Shown: positions 47,004-56,530, numbered from the stretch's first letter. The stretch: 64,000 nucleotides of DNA from Pseudaminobacter soli (ex Zhang et al. 2022) (GCF_014595955.1 NZ_JABVCF010000012.1:169557-233556), one strand, 5' to 3'. Translations and numbers: made by a program. The notes: a model not told the origin generated them from the sequence alone.

Positions 47004-47423
47004 ATGACCGATCCCTACGCCTCAGCCATCACCTTCTCCTTCGGCGACAGCCCGGAGATGGCGGACGAACTTCTCGCGCTGGTGATCGCCGGGACGAAGA
47101 CGGCCACCTGTGGCGCGCTTCGCGACTTTCCGGAGGACAGCCCGGCGCGTCCGGTGGTCGGACGCCGCGATGTCGTGCTCGACGGCCAGGGCCGGCGCGC
47201 TGCCGTCATCGAGACGGTCGAGGTTACCCTCCGCCGCTTCGATGAAGTGGATGAGTCCTTTGCCTTTGACGAAGGTGAGGGATTTCGCACGCTGACGGAC
47301 TGGCGCGCTGGTCACCAGCGCTTTTTCGAGCGCAATGGCGGCTTCGCGCCGGGCATGGAACTCGTCTGCGAGCGTTTCCGGCTGGTCGAGGTTCTGCCCC
47401 GGGAGGAAGAGGCGACTTCATGA
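47004..47423 (+). CDS. ASCH domain protein
   Basis: 139 residues. Conserved [22 protein letters not shown] and a KTATCGA / [22 protein letters not shown] region match the ASCH (PUA-like) fold, which binds RNA or modified nucleotides; some members hydrolyse N4-acetylcytidine. ATG 47004 gives a family-like start; in-frame extension to 46938 is not conserved. Overlaps the next gene by four bases. Confidence 0.87.
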   Translation: MTDPYASAITFSFGDSPEMADELLALVIAGTKTATCGALRDFPEDSPARPVVGRRDVVLDGQGRRAAVIETVEVTLRRFDEVDESFAFDEGEGFRTLTDWRAGHQRFFERNGGFAPGMELVCERFRLVEVLPREEEATS

Positions 47424-47845
47424 GCGATGCCATCCTCCATACCGGCGGATGCCGTTGCGGTGCGGTTCGCTTCGAGGCGAATGCCGAGCCGCATCACGTC
47501 AGCTACTGCCATTGCGACGACTGCCGCCGCGCGACCGGGGCTCCGGTGTCCGCTTTCGTCGGTTTCACGACGGACGCGGTCACCCTGCGCGGCGAGGCTT
47601 TGCGCCGCTTCGAGAACGGACCGGCTACACGCAGTTTCTGTGGCGTCTGCGGCTCGCCGATCACCTACACCGATCAGCGCCTTGCCAACCGCATCTATTT
47701 CATGCTCGGCGCGATGGACGCGCCAGCGCAGTACCAGCCGACCCTGCACGCCTACGTGAGCGAGCAGCTTCCCTTCGTGCAGATGCCGGACGGCTTGCCG
47801 CGGCATATGCACACCAGCGTTCCCAGACCGGAAGAAAACCAATGA
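47420..47845 (+). CDS. GFA (glutathione-dependent formaldehyde-activating) family protein
   Basis: 141 residues. Zinc ligands are clear: [11 protein letters not shown], then [15 protein letters not shown], and later [11 protein letters not shown]. Family members may add glutathione to formaldehyde or bind thiols. The ATG overlaps the ASCH gene by four bases, and its stop overlaps pheT (ATGA), so translation is coupled into pheT. Confidence 0.92.
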   Translation: MSDAILHTGGCRCGAVRFEANAEPHHVSYCHCDDCRRATGAPVSAFVGFTTDAVTLRGEALRRFENGPATRSFCGVCGSPITYTDQRLANRIYFMLGAMDAPAQYQPTLHAYVSEQLPFVQMPDGLPRHMHTSVPRPEENQ

Positions 47846-50262
47846 AACTGACGCTTTCCTGGCTCAAGGATCATCTCGAGACCCACGCATCGCTCGACGA
47901 GATCGTCGAACGGCTGACCTCGATCGGGCTCGAGGTCGAGGCGGTCGACGACAAGGCGCCCTTGCGTCCCTTCGTCATCGCCAAGGTGCTCACGGCTGAA
48001 AAGCATCCTGACGCCGACAAGCTGCGTGTGCTGACCGTCGAAACGGGTACGGGCAATCCGATTCAGGTGGTCTGCGGCGCGCCCAATGCGCGTGCCGGCC
48101 TAGTCGGCGCCTTCGCCGCTCCGGGTACCTACATTCCGGGAACAGGGATCACGCTCGGGATCGGCAAGATCCGCGGCGTGGAAAGCCGCGGCATGATGTG
48201 CTCGGAGCGCGAACTGCAGCTTTCGGACGAACATGACGGCATCATCGAACTCCCGGAGGACGCGCCGGTTGGCGAGGCCTTCGCGCCCTGGGCGAAGCTC
48301 GACGACCCGGCCATCGAGATCAACCTGACGCCGAACCGGCCGGACGCGACCGCGATCCGCGGCATCGCGCGCGACCTAGCGGCCAGCGGGCTCGGGCGGC
48401 TGAAGCCGCTCGCGGACGAGCCGGTGCCGGGCCGCGGCGACACTCCTGTAAAGCTGCGGCTCGACTTCGGCGACACGCCTTCGCTCTGCCGCGGCTTCGC
48501 GCTGAGGCTGGTGCGCGGCGTGAAGAACGGCCCCTCGCCCAAGTGGATGCAGCAGCGGCTGCTGGCGATCGGGCTGCGACCCATCAATACATTGGTCGAC
48601 ATCACCAACTATCTCACCTTCGACCTCGGACGGCCGCTGCACGTCTTCGACGCAGCCAAGGTGAAGGGCGACCTCGTCGTCCGCCGCGCGCGCGAGGGCG
48701 AGAAGGTGCTGGCGCTCGACGGGCGAGAATATGAGCTGACGCCCGGGATGTGCGTGATCGCCGACGACAGCGGGGTGGAATCGATCGCCGGCGTCATGGG
48801 CGGCGAGCATTCGGGCTGTGACGAGAACACGACCGACGTGCTGATCGAATCGGCGCTGTGGGAGCCGCTCAACATCGCCCGCACCGGCCGCGCGCTCGGC
48901 ATCGTCACCGACGCGCGCTACCGCTTCGAGCGCGGCGTCGACCCCGAGATGATGGTGCCGGGACTCGAAATCGCCACCCGCATGGTGCTCGAGCTGTGCG
49001 GCGGCGAGCCGACTGAGCCGGAGGTCGTGGGCTATAAGGGCTATGCCGCGCCCGTCATCGACTTCCCGCTCTCGGAGGTGAAGCGGCTCACTGACCTGGA
49101 TGTGCCGGAGGGTGAGGCGGTCGGCATTCTGGAGCGGCTCGGCTTCGGCGTGGAGCCGTCCTCCAAGCAGGGCCACCGCCGCGTCGCTGTCCCGTCCTGG
49201 CGTCCCGATGTCGACGGCAAGGCGGACCTCGTCGAGGAGGTGATGCGCATCCATGGCGTCGACGAGATCGCCCCGGCGCCGCTTCCCGGTCACGAGGCGG
49301 TCAACGGCAAGATCCTGACCACACTGCAGATCCGCACCCGCGCCGCCAAGCGCGCGCTTGCGGTGCGCGGCATGATGGAAGCGGTCACCTGGTCGTTCAT
49401 CCCGGCCAGGCACGCCGAAATTTTCGGCGGAGGCCGGCCGGAGTTGAAGCTGGTGAACCCGATCGCCGCCGACATGTCGGACATGCGCCCATCGCTGTTG
49501 CCGGGGCTGATCGCCGCCGCACAGCGCAATGCCGACCGCGGCCATGCCGACGTCGCGCTGTTCGAGGTGTCGGACATCTACGAAGGCGACAATCCAGACC
49601 AGCAGGCACGGGCCGCCGCCGGAGTCCGCCGCGGCACCGCCGGGCTGGAAGGCTCAGGCCGGCATTGGGCCGGAGCAGCCTCGCAAGTCGGCGTGTTCGA
49701 CGCCAAGGCAGACGCGCTCGCCGCGTTGGAGGCCGCCGGCGCGCCGGTCGACAAGCTGCAGATCGAGGCGGGAGCGCCGGGCTGGTACCATCCGGGCCGC
49801 TCGGGCGTGATCAAGCTCGGTCCCAAGACGGTGCTCGGCCATTTCGGCGAGTTCCACCCCAAGACGCTGGATGCGCTCGACGTTTCGGGCCCGCTCTCAG
49901 GCTTCGAGGTGTTCCTCGACGCCATCCCCGAACCGAAGGCCAAGGCCACCCGCACCAAGCCGAAGCTGGAGTTGTCCGCGTTCCAGGCGGTAAAGCGCGA
50001 CTTCGCCTTCGTGGTCGACCGCGCTGTCGAGGCCGGAGCAATCATGAAGGCAGCGGGCGCGGCCGACAAGAAGCTGATCACCGGCGTCTCGGTGTTCGAC
50101 GTGTTCGAGGGCGCTGCGCTCGGCGAGGGCAAGAAGTCGGTCGCCATCGAGGTCGCCATCCAGCCTACCGAACGCACTCTTACGGACGAGGATTTCGAGG
50201 AGCTCGCGGTGCGGATCGCCGAGAATGTGAAGAAGCAGACTGGCGGTGTGTTGCGGGGTTAG
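47842..50262 (+). CDS. pheT: Phenylalanine--tRNA ligase beta subunit
   Basis: 806 residues. N-terminal tRNA-binding (EMAP-like OB) domain about residues 40-150 with [13 protein letters not shown]3/B4 editing domain with [20 protein letters not shown] split here; B5 domain ([21 protein letters not shown]); a catalytic-like module ([20 protein letters not shown] in pieces); and a ferredoxin-like anticodon-binding C-terminus ([14 protein letters not shown] onward). Pairs with PheS. Coupled through ATGA to the GFA gene rather than to pheS. Confidence 0.97.
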   Translation: MKLTLSWLKDHLETHASLDEIVERLTSIGLEVEAVDDKAPLRPFVIAKVLTAEKHPDADKLRVLTVETGTGNPIQVVCGAPNARAGLVGAFAAPGTYIPGTGITLGIGKIRGVESRGMMCSERELQLSDEHDGIIELPEDAPVGEAFAPWAKLDDPAIEINLTPNRPDATAIRGIARDLAASGLGRLKPLADEPVPGRGDTPVKLRLDFGDTPSLCRGFALRLVRGVKNGPSPKWMQQRLLAIGLRPINTLVDITNYLTFDLGRPLHVFDAAKVKGDLVVRRAREGEKVLALDGREYELTPGMCVIADDSGVESIAGVMGGEHSGCDENTTDVLIESALWEPLNIARTGRALGIVTDARYRFERGVDPEMMVPGLEIATRMVLELCGGEPTEPEVVGYKGYAAPVIDFPLSEVKRLTDLDVPEGEAVGILERLGFGVEPSSKQGHRRVAVPSWRPDVDGKADLVEEVMRIHGVDEIAPAPLPGHEAVNGKILTTLQIRTRAAKRALAVRGMMEAVTWSFIPARHAEIFGGGRPELKLVNPIAADMSDMRPSLLPGLIAAAQRNADRGHADVALFEVSDIYEGDNPDQQARAAAGVRRGTAGLEGSGRHWAGAASQVGVFDAKADALAALEAAGAPVDKLQIEAGAPGWYHPGRSGVIKLGPKTVLGHFGEFHPKTLDALDVSGPLSGFEVFLDAIPEPKAKATRTKPKLELSAFQAVKRDFAFVVDRAVEAGAIMKAAGAADKKLITGVSVFDVFEGAALGEGKKSVAIEVAIQPTERTLTDEDFEELAVRIAENVKKQTGGVLRG

Positions 50263-50278
50263 CTTCCAGCCACGGCGA

Positions 50279-50998
50279 TCATGCCTCTCCGGCAGGCTTC
50301 ACTCGTTCCTGCCGGGCGGGTTTCGTGAGCATCTGCGGATTACCCGTTATCCAGCCGAGATGGAGCGGCAACCCGCTTGGCAGGCGAGTCTCGAACAGAT
50401 GGTCATGCCGAGCCAAGATCCCAAAAAGCTGGGCAAAGGCCGCGAAGTCGTCGAACCACAAGCGCTGCGGCGAATAGGATTGAACGATCATGATCGCCCG
50501 GGAGGCGCGGAATCGACTTGCCTCGAGCACTGCGGCCGCCGTCCTGTGCAACAGCTGATAGCGCAGGCACCCGGGTAGCTCGCTCGGGAGACCCAGCAAG
50601 CCGTTGATCTGGGCCAGACGGACTCTCCGGCCGTCGGTCAGGGGAGACGTCCACTCCGCCAGCGTCGGACCGAACGGTTCGGAAACCTTGGCCTCCACAG
50701 TCATAGCCGCTGTCTCGGCACCAATGCCCAGCAATGCAAACAGATCGCTCTGGCTGTTGCGGCCGCCGCCTTCGAGCGGCACCTGGTGTTCCGGGAACGC
50801 GGCAATCAATTCGGGGATGCGACCGAAGGCGCTGGTGATCACCGAAAGGACTTCAGAGGGAAGCCCGCCCGTCTCCTCCCAATCGTGCGCAAATGCGCAT
50901 GCCGAATAGCCGGTGCGCCAGTGCCTCTCAGGCTCCGCGAGAAGACCTCGCCAATCGGAAGGGCCGGCAGTCGGGAGGTAAATTCGCTTGATAGGCAT
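50279..50998 (-). CDS. Hypothetical protein with a PD-(D/E)XK-like signature
   Basis: 239 residues. YLPTAGPSDWRGLLAEPERHW near the N-terminus and SQSDLFALLGIGAET followed by MTVEAKVSE (Asp about 84, Glu/Lys about 102/104) resemble the D...ExK active-site arrangement of PD-(D/E)XK nucleases, though a full fold cannot be proved by eye. A related architecture appears in uncharacterised DUF6946-type proteins. Convergent with pheT. Possibly a solitary nuclease or a defence-linked protein; no partner methylase or helicase is adjacent. Confidence 0.6.
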   Translation of the reverse strand: MPIKRIYLPTAGPSDWRGLLAEPERHWRTGYSACAFAHDWEETGGLPSEVLSVITSAFGRIPELIAAFPEHQVPLEGGGRNSQSDLFALLGIGAETAAMTVEAKVSEPFGPTLAEWTSPLTDGRRVRLAQINGLLGLPSELPGCLRYQLLHRTAAAVLEASRFRASRAIMIVQSYSPQRLWFDDFAAFAQLFGILARHDHLFETRLPSGLPLHLGWITGNPQMLTKPARQERVKPAGEA

Positions 50999-51050
50999 TG
51001 TTACATCCCTCTACGCTTTGAGGACAAAGCAAGACTTCGCCCAACTCTAG

Positions 51051-51066
51051 ACTAAAACATTTTAGT
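51051..51066. promoter_or_regulatory. Perfect dyad upstream of the aldo/keto reductase
   Basis: ACTAAAA and TTTTAGT flank CA, forming a 16-bp palindrome 13 bases before the start at 51080. Small AT-rich palindromes of this type are often bound by TetR- or MarR-family regulators. No regulator gene is nearby. Confidence 0.5.
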
Positions 51067-51079
51067 GCTGGTGAACCTC

Positions 51080-51922
51080 ATGGCTGACCGTATCCCCACC
51101 ACCTCCCTCCCCTCCGGCGTCTCCGTCCCCGTGCTCGGCCAAGGGACATGGAGGATGGGCGAGGACGCCCGGCGCCGCGCCGAGGAAGTGGCTGCGCTGC
51201 GCCTCGGGCTCGATCTCGGCATGACGCTGATCGACACGGCGGAGATGTACGGCTCGGGCGGGGCCGAGGAAGTGGTTCGCGAGGCGATCGACGGGCGCAG
51301 GCAAGAAATCTTCCTCGTCAGCAAGGTCCTGCCGTCCAAGGCGTCGCACTCCGGCACGATCCGCGCCTGCGAGGCCAGCCTGAAGCGACTCGGCACCGAC
51401 CGCATCGAACTATACCTGCTCCACTGGCGCGGCCGCGTGCCGCTGGCCGAAACGGTCGCCGCCTTCGAGACGTTGAAGTCGCAGGGCAAGATCCTGCACT
51501 GGGGCGTCAGCAATTTCGACGTGGACGACATGGCCGATCTTGCCGCAGCCGGCGGCACGAGCGTCGAGACCAATCAGGTGCTCTACAATCTCCAGGCTCG
51601 CGGCATCGAGTTCGACCTCCTGCCGAAGTCGCTCGCCGACGATCTCCCGATCATGGCCTATTCGCCGGTCGGACAGGGCGACCTTGCCCGGCAGCCCACT
51701 CTGGTCGAGATCGCCCGCCGGCATGGCGCGACGGCGGCTCAGGTCGCGCTCGCCTGGGTGCTCCGGCAGCCCGGCGTCATCGCCATCCCGAAGGCGAGCC
51801 GGCCGGAGCATATCCGGCAGAACCGGGCCGCGGTCGACCTCCAGCTGAGCGCGGAAGACCTGGCCCAGTTCGACGCGGCCTTCCCGCCGCCGCGCCGCAA
51901 ACAGCCGCTGGAAGTCATCTGA
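51080..51922 (+). CDS. Aldo/keto reductase
   Basis: 280 residues. Catalytic tetrad candidates are Asp52 and Tyr57 in LIDTAEMYG, Lys82 in LVSKVLP and His115 in [13 protein letters not shown]-binding [14 protein letters not shown] is near the C-terminus. ATG 51080 is chosen over GTG 51065 because it leaves the palindrome in the promoter. Probably reduces aldehydes; monocistronic. Confidence 0.9.
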   Translation: MADRIPTTSLPSGVSVPVLGQGTWRMGEDARRRAEEVAALRLGLDLGMTLIDTAEMYGSGGAEEVVREAIDGRRQEIFLVSKVLPSKASHSGTIRACEASLKRLGTDRIELYLLHWRGRVPLAETVAAFETLKSQGKILHWGVSNFDVDDMADLAAAGGTSVETNQVLYNLQARGIEFDLLPKSLADDLPIMAYSPVGQGDLARQPTLVEIARRHGATAAQVALAWVLRQPGVIAIPKASRPEHIRQNRAAVDLQLSAEDLAQFDAAFPPPRRKQPLEVI

Positions 51923-51979
51923 GCGGTGTCGTTGTCACCGCCACTACTTCCATCCAGCGGCAATCGGAGGCCGAATACT

Positions 51980-52034
51980 CCTGACAGAAAGCTGTCAGGA
52001 GGCGATCGGTTACTCTGACAGCAGGCCATGTCAG
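51980..52034. promoter_or_regulatory. Array of TGTCAG/CTGACA half-sites
   Basis: CCTGACAG (51980-51987) and CTGTCAGG (51992-51999) form a perfect 8-bp inverted repeat; CTGACA (52015-52020) and TGTCAG (52029-52034) form a second dyad. Four half-sites in 55 bases directly before the lipocalin-like gene suggest cooperative binding by one regulator. Confidence 0.6.
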
Positions 52035-52045
52035 TGGAGGGGACG

Positions 52046-52504
52046 ATGCACGACACCGGATTTGCCGATTTCGATTTCCTGGTCGGCGAGTGGACCATCA
52101 CCAACGAATTCCTGCGGGGGCGGCTCAAGGGCTCGAGCGACTGGGAAACCTTTCCGGCGACGTCGCGCGTGGAGAAGGTGATGGACGGCTGCGGCAACCT
52201 CGACCAGATGTTCGTACCGGCGCGCGGCTTCACCGGCATGACGCTCAGGCTCTACAATCCCGAGTCAAAACTGTGGTCGATCTACTGGTCGGACACCAAG
52301 AGCTGCCGGCTGTTTCCGCCGACGGTGGGGAAGTTCGAAAACGGGCGCGGCGAATTCTACGGCGACGATGTCGAGGACGGCCAGCCGGTACGCGTGCGGT
52401 TCCTCTGGACGGCGGGGGACAGCCCTCGCTGGGAACAGGCGATGTCAGCCGATGGCGGGAAGACGTGGGAGCTGAATTGGATAATGCGGTTCGAAAGAGA
52501 GTAG
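52046..52504 (+). CDS. Lipocalin-like protein (DUF1579-like)
   Basis: 152 residues, beta-strand-rich with the opening FDFLVGEWTITNEF and WxxW-type pattern typical of small beta-barrel, lipocalin-like proteins of the DUF1579 group. No signal peptide, so cytoplasmic. Start 52046 is preceded by GGAGGGG; the ATG at 52028 overlaps that site. Its promoter contains four TGTCAG half-sites. Function unknown. Confidence 0.7.
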   Translation: MHDTGFADFDFLVGEWTITNEFLRGRLKGSSDWETFPATSRVEKVMDGCGNLDQMFVPARGFTGMTLRLYNPESKLWSIYWSDTKSCRLFPPTVGKFENGRGEFYGDDVEDGQPVRVRFLWTAGDSPRWEQAMSADGGKTWELNWIMRFERE

Positions 52505-52560
52505 ACGTTCCGCTCGACGCCCGGATCCAACTGACGTGATCAAGGCGAGGAAATCCGGCG

Positions 52561-53319
52561 CTACGACGTTCGGCGCCCCGACTTCGTTCGAGCAGCGGCA
52601 GCCGGCTTCACCCGTATGCGCAGCGTCCCGCCTTCGGGGTGGTGGATCTCGAAAGCTCCGGTCTCCTTGACGAGATCGCTCAGCTTGCGGAAACCGAATG
52701 TGCGCGGGTCGAAGTCGGAAGCGAGATTGGCGAGTTGTGTTCCGACCGCGCCCAGCCGAACCCACCCGTCCTCGGTCTCCATCTGGGCAATGACCCTCTT
52801 GATGATGGTCGCCGCATTCGCGGGCGGTTGCAGTGCCTTGACTTTCGGGGCGCCAGATTGATCGGCGGCTGGGGTCGACACCAGGTTCTCGGTATAGAGA
52901 AAACGGCGGCAGGCTTGCCGAAAGCTCTCGGGCGTCTTCTGTTCGCCGAACCCGTAGACATCGATTCCCTGTTCGCGAATGCGAGCTGCCAGGCGGGTGA
53001 AATCACTATCCGACGAGACGAGACAGAAACCGTCGAACCTGCCGCTGTGAAGCAGGTCCATCGCATCGATCACCAGCGTAATGTCGGAAGCGTTCTTGCC
53101 GGTCGTGTAGGCGAACTGCTGCTGCGGAATGATGGCGTGCTTCGACAGCACTTCGGCCCACCCCTTCGATCTGGCGTTGGAGAAGTCGCCATAGATTCGG
53201 CGCACGCTCGCCTCGCCGATCTTGGCAATCTCCTCGAACAGACCATCCGCTATCTTGGCCGAGGCGTTGTCCGCATCGATCAGGACGGCCAGACGTGGGG
53301 AACGAGGTTCAGACGGCAA
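52561..53319 (-). CDS. NYN-domain (LabA/DUF88) protein with OST-HTH/LOTUS domain
   Basis: 252 residues. The NYN ribonuclease-like domain (about 8-150) has LIDADNAS (Asp15, Asp17), VIDAMDLL (Asp85, Asp88) and CLVSSDSDF (Asp104, Asp106), a full set of acidic metal-binding residues. The C-terminal OST-HTH domain (about 170-240) is an RNA-binding winged helix. Such proteins are presumed RNA-processing or toxin-like ribonucleases. Not in an obvious operon. Confidence 0.88.
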   Translation of the reverse strand: MPSEPRSPRLAVLIDADNASAKIADGLFEEIAKIGEASVRRIYGDFSNARSKGWAEVLSKHAIIPQQQFAYTTGKNASDITLVIDAMDLLHSGRFDGFCLVSSDSDFTRLAARIREQGIDVYGFGEQKTPESFRQACRRFLYTENLVSTPAADQSGAPKVKALQPPANAATIIKRVIAQMETEDGWVRLGAVGTQLANLASDFDPRTFGFRKLSDLVKETGAFEIHHPEGGTLRIRVKPAAAARTKSGRRTS

Positions 53320-53541
53320 AGGGGGAACTCCTTCCAGACCCGACTTATGTCATCCAGCATAAGGCGCGTTTTGGAATAGTCGATCGTGGGAAGGCTGCCT
53401 TCCGAGACGACCGCACCTTCGGCGGCGCGATCGCTCCGCCTCCTTGACGAGCTTGCATTCGAGGTTGGACCTGAAGCTGAAGAACTGCAATTGCCGTGGC
53501 TCGGCACGGTCGTGCCATTCGGGCGGCGCCTTAACCGGCGA

Positions 53542-53787
53542 TCACTCGCTCAGAAGAACCCTCGCCGATTTTGCCGCCTCGACAAAGGCGCGGCGCGCGA
53601 ACGAGGCAGGCTGCTCGCCTTTGATGACGGCAAGGCATGCGCTCATCGCGCGCTGCCGCTCCTCGTCTTCGTGCTGCCAGTCGCTGAGTAGAATCCGGCC
53701 GGCATCGTCGACGCTGGTCACCACCCGATCGCGGTCGATCCGGCCAAGCTGAATTATGACCGGCCTGTGGAAGCGTTTCGTTTTCAT
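53542..53787 (-). CDS. DUF982 domain protein
   Basis: 81 residues. RPVIIQLGRIDRDRVVTSVDD and FARRAFVEAAKSARVLL match the rhizobial DUF982 pattern (alternating strand, then helix). Function unknown; in symbiotic rhizobia such genes often lie near plasmids or symbiotic islands. ATG 53787 leaves the family-like start; a longer frame to 53898 adds unrelated residues. Confidence 0.78.
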   Translation of the reverse strand: MKTKRFHRPVIIQLGRIDRDRVVTSVDDAGRILLSDWQHEDEERQRAMSACLAVIKGEQPASFARRAFVEAAKSARVLLSE

Positions 53788-53794
53788 CGGATTC

Positions 53795-54016
53795 TCAAGC
53801 GCCGGCGCTCGGGAGGTGCGCCACAGCCGGTCGCGCCAGCACATCTGGCCGAGCAGCTTCGTGGAAGAGCTCGCACGGAGATGCCCCCACTCGGTCACGG
53901 GGCTCTAGGAGAGAAACTTCGTATACTTCGGCCGGCATATCGCCGCGCCTGTCCCACACCATCCAGCAATCGGATGGATCGAGCACGCACTTGAAGCGCG
54001 AAAACTCCCCCGTCAC
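53795..54016 (-). CDS. Small hypothetical protein
   Basis: 73 residues with GTG start, preceded by GGAGGGG at good spacing. SRFKCVLDPSDCWMVWD resembles short conserved rhizobial proteins with a W-x-V-W-D pattern. The C-terminal third looks non-conserved. Directly upstream of the DUF982 gene and possibly in operon with it. Low certainty. Confidence 0.5.
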   Translation of the reverse strand: MTGEFSRFKCVLDPSDCWMVWDRRGDMPAEVYEVSLLEPRDRVGASPCELFHEAARPDVLARPAVAHLPSAGA

Positions 54017-54300
54017 GCGGTCCCCTCCTAAGGCTCAATGCCGCTCGAAACACCCGATCCTCAGGAAAGTTCCTTCCGGCGTCGAATTTCTCGAGGGGCG
54101 ACAGGGGCGATAGCCGCGAGCCAATGCAGAGTCATGGCCGGCCGTAAATCAGTTGTTGCGTAAATCCGACGGTACGGTGGATATTTCCGTTCTGAGTGTG
54201 GCTTGCGCACCGTGCTTCAGACTAAACGTTGAGGAACGCGTGCATTTCGAATGCCGGTGTTTGGATTTCGGGGCTGAAGATAAAGAAAAGGGAGAAGGGA
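54017..54300. other. Gap before the branched-chain importer
   Basis: 284 bases. No gene seen. The last 20 bases include AAAAGGGAGAAGGG, the ribosome site of the binding-protein gene. Probably holds that operon's promoter. Confidence 0.4.
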
Positions 54301-55443
54301 ATGAGGAATTTGATAGGGGCGAGCCTGCTCGCTTGTGGGCTCGGCGTGTCGGGCTTTGCCTTCGCTGAGCCTGTGAAGGTCGGCATGATCACGACGCTGT
54401 CCGGCGGCGGCGCCGGGCTCGGCGTCGATGCCCGCGACGGCTTCATGCTGGCGCTGAAGCTCGCTGGCGCGAAGGACATCGAAGTCGTGACGGAGGACGA
54501 CGCGATGAAGCCTGAGCTTGCCGTGCAAATCGCCGACAAGATGATCCAAAGCGACAAGGTAGACATCCTGACCGGTATCATCTGGTCGAATCTTGCCATG
54601 GCCGTCGTGCCGAACGCTGTTGCTCAAGGGAAATTCTATCTTTCCGTGAATGCCGGTCCTTCGCCGCTTGCCGGCGCAAAGTGCGACAAGAACTACTTCA
54701 ACGTCGCCTATCAGAACGACAATTTCCACGAGGCTGCTGGCAACTACGCGCAGGCCGAAGGCATCAAGAAGATGTTCATCCTCGCGCCGAATTACCCGGC
54801 CGGGACGGACTCGCTGAACGGTTTCAAGCGCTTCTACAAGGGCGAACTGGTCGGCGAGGTCTACACCAAGCTCGGCCAAACCGACTATGCTGCCGAGATC
54901 GCACAAATTCGCGCCTCTGGCGCCGATTCCGTGTTCTTCTTCCTGCCGGGCGGCATGGGCATCGCCTTTATGAAGCAGTATGCCCAGTCGGGCGTTGAAA
55001 TTCCCGTCATGGGTCCCGGCTTCTCCTTCAGCCAGGACGTGCTCGGCGCAATCGGCGACGCAGCACTTGGGGCCAAGAACACCGCATCCTGGTCTCCCGA
55101 TCTCGACAACGCCAAGAACAAGGAGTTCGTCGCGGCGTTCACGGGCGAATACAATCGCCTGCCGTCGATCTACGCGGCGCAGGCCTTCGACACGGGAAGC
55201 TTGATCGCGGCTGCCGCAGCCAAGGCCAGCGTGAAGGACGCAGACGCGTTTCGTGCGGCGCTTGCTGCCGCCGAATTCGACTCGGTGCGTGGCAAGTTCA
55301 AGTTCAACACCAACCACCATCCGATCCAGGACTTCTATGTCCGCGAGGTGATCAAGAACGGCGAAGGGGTGCTTACCAACAAGATCGTCGCCACCAGCTT
55401 CACCGACCATCAGGACGCTTACGTAAAGGATTGCAAGCTTTAG
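54301..55443 (+). CDS. Branched-chain-type ABC transporter substrate-binding protein
   Basis: 380 residues. Signal peptide about 1-23 (ASLLACGLGVSGFAFA), mature start EPVKVGMITTLSGGGAGLG, the class 1/type I binding-protein fold seen in LivJ and amide binders. Later landmarks: YAAEIAQIRASGADSVFFFL and YAAQAFDTGSLIAAA. The ligand cannot be read; aromatic acids, amides and amino acids all occur in this group. First gene of a five-gene importer. Confidence 0.92.
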   Translation: MRNLIGASLLACGLGVSGFAFAEPVKVGMITTLSGGGAGLGVDARDGFMLALKLAGAKDIEVVTEDDAMKPELAVQIADKMIQSDKVDILTGIIWSNLAMAVVPNAVAQGKFYLSVNAGPSPLAGAKCDKNYFNVAYQNDNFHEAAGNYAQAEGIKKMFILAPNYPAGTDSLNGFKRFYKGELVGEVYTKLGQTDYAAEIAQIRASGADSVFFFLPGGMGIAFMKQYAQSGVEIPVMGPGFSFSQDVLGAIGDAALGAKNTASWSPDLDNAKNKEFVAAFTGEYNRLPSIYAAQAFDTGSLIAAAAAKASVKDADAFRAALAAAEFDSVRGKFKFNTNHHPIQDFYVREVIKNGEGVLTNKIVATSFTDHQDAYVKDCKL

Positions 55444-55554
55444 ACAATCGACCGCCGGACGGCATCGGTTTCCGTTCAGCAGACCTCTCCCCGGCCCGGG
55501 GAGAGGATTTGTCGGGGCAGGTCTGATCTCCCCACGCAAGAAGGTTGCCAGGAC

Positions 55555-55575
55555 GCCCGGCGAGGCGGGCTTTTT
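55555..55575 (+). terminator. Weak terminator-like hairpin after the binding protein
   Basis: GCCCG (55555-55559) and CGGGC (55566-55570) with a six-base loop and five Ts. Probably partial attenuation between binding protein and permeases, consistent with higher binding-protein expression. Confidence 0.55.
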
Positions 55576-55606
55576 CTTGTCAACGATCGCCTGATGGATC
55601 GCACAT

Positions 55607-56527
55607 TTGCAAACTGCCCTGCTTATCGAACAACTCCTGAACGGCCTCCAGTTCGGCGTAATGCTGTTTCTGATGGCGGCCGGCCTGACGCTTATCTTTG
55701 GCGTCATGGGGCTGATCAATCTGGCGCACGGCTCACTCTACATGATCGGAGCGTTTGCCTGCGCGGGCGTTGCCGCTGCTACCGGATCGTTCTGGCTGGG
55801 CCTGCTCGCAAGCCTCGCAGCGGCGGCGGCAGCCGGCGCGATCGTCGAAATGACCATCATTCGCCGTCTCTACGGCCGCGACCACCTGGATCAGGTGCTG
55901 GCGACCTTCGCGCTCATCCTGATCTTCTCCGAGGGCACGGCCTGGCTGTTCGGCTCGTTTCCCCTCTATCTCGACATCCCCCCTCTGTTGCAGGGCGCGG
56001 TCGAATTGCCGGGAGGGGTGCGTTACCCGATCTACCGCCTTGCCATCATCGGCGTCGGCATCGCCGCCGCGTTCGGCCTTTATCTGCTGATCGCCCGGAC
56101 CCGGCTCGGCATGCGCATCCGCGCGGGCGAGTCCGACCGCGAGATGATCGGCGCGCTCGGCGTCGACATCCGTTCGCTCTACACCGTCGTCTTCGCGCTC
56201 GGCGCAGCGCTCGCCGGCCTGGCCGGCGCAATGGTCGGCGCGTTGCAGTCGGTTCAGGTCGGCATGGGCGAGCCGGTGCTGATCCTCGCCTTCGTGATCA
56301 TCGTCATTGGCGGCATCGGCTCGATCAAAGGCGCCTTTGTCGGGGCGATCCTAGTCGGCGTCACGGACACGATGGGCCGCATTCTTCTGCCTGCTTTGCT
56401 CACCGCGATGATCGGCCCCGCCAAGGCAGCGGGAATAGGCGCCGCGATTGCCTCCATGCTGATCTACATCGTCATGGCGCTGATCCTCGCGTTCCGGCCG
56501 CAAGGCCTCTTCGCGGCGCGGGGTTAA
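55607..56527 (+). CDS. Branched-chain-type ABC transporter permease (LivH-like)
   Basis: 306 residues with TTG start. Hydrophobic throughout; GLTLIFGVMGLINLAHGSLY and AFVIIVIGGIGSIKGAFVGA match LivH. The start is inferred from family similarity (LLIEQLLNGLQFGVMLFL). Forms the channel with the LivM-like subunit three bases downstream. Confidence 0.9.
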   Translation: MQTALLIEQLLNGLQFGVMLFLMAAGLTLIFGVMGLINLAHGSLYMIGAFACAGVAAATGSFWLGLLASLAAAAAAGAIVEMTIIRRLYGRDHLDQVLATFALILIFSEGTAWLFGSFPLYLDIPPLLQGAVELPGGVRYPIYRLAIIGVGIAAAFGLYLLIARTRLGMRIRAGESDREMIGALGVDIRSLYTVVFALGAALAGLAGAMVGALQSVQVGMGEPVLILAFVIIVIGGIGSIKGAFVGAILVGVTDTMGRILLPALLTAMIGPAKAAGIGAAIASMLIYIVMALILAFRPQGLFAARG

Positions 56528-56530
56528 GCT

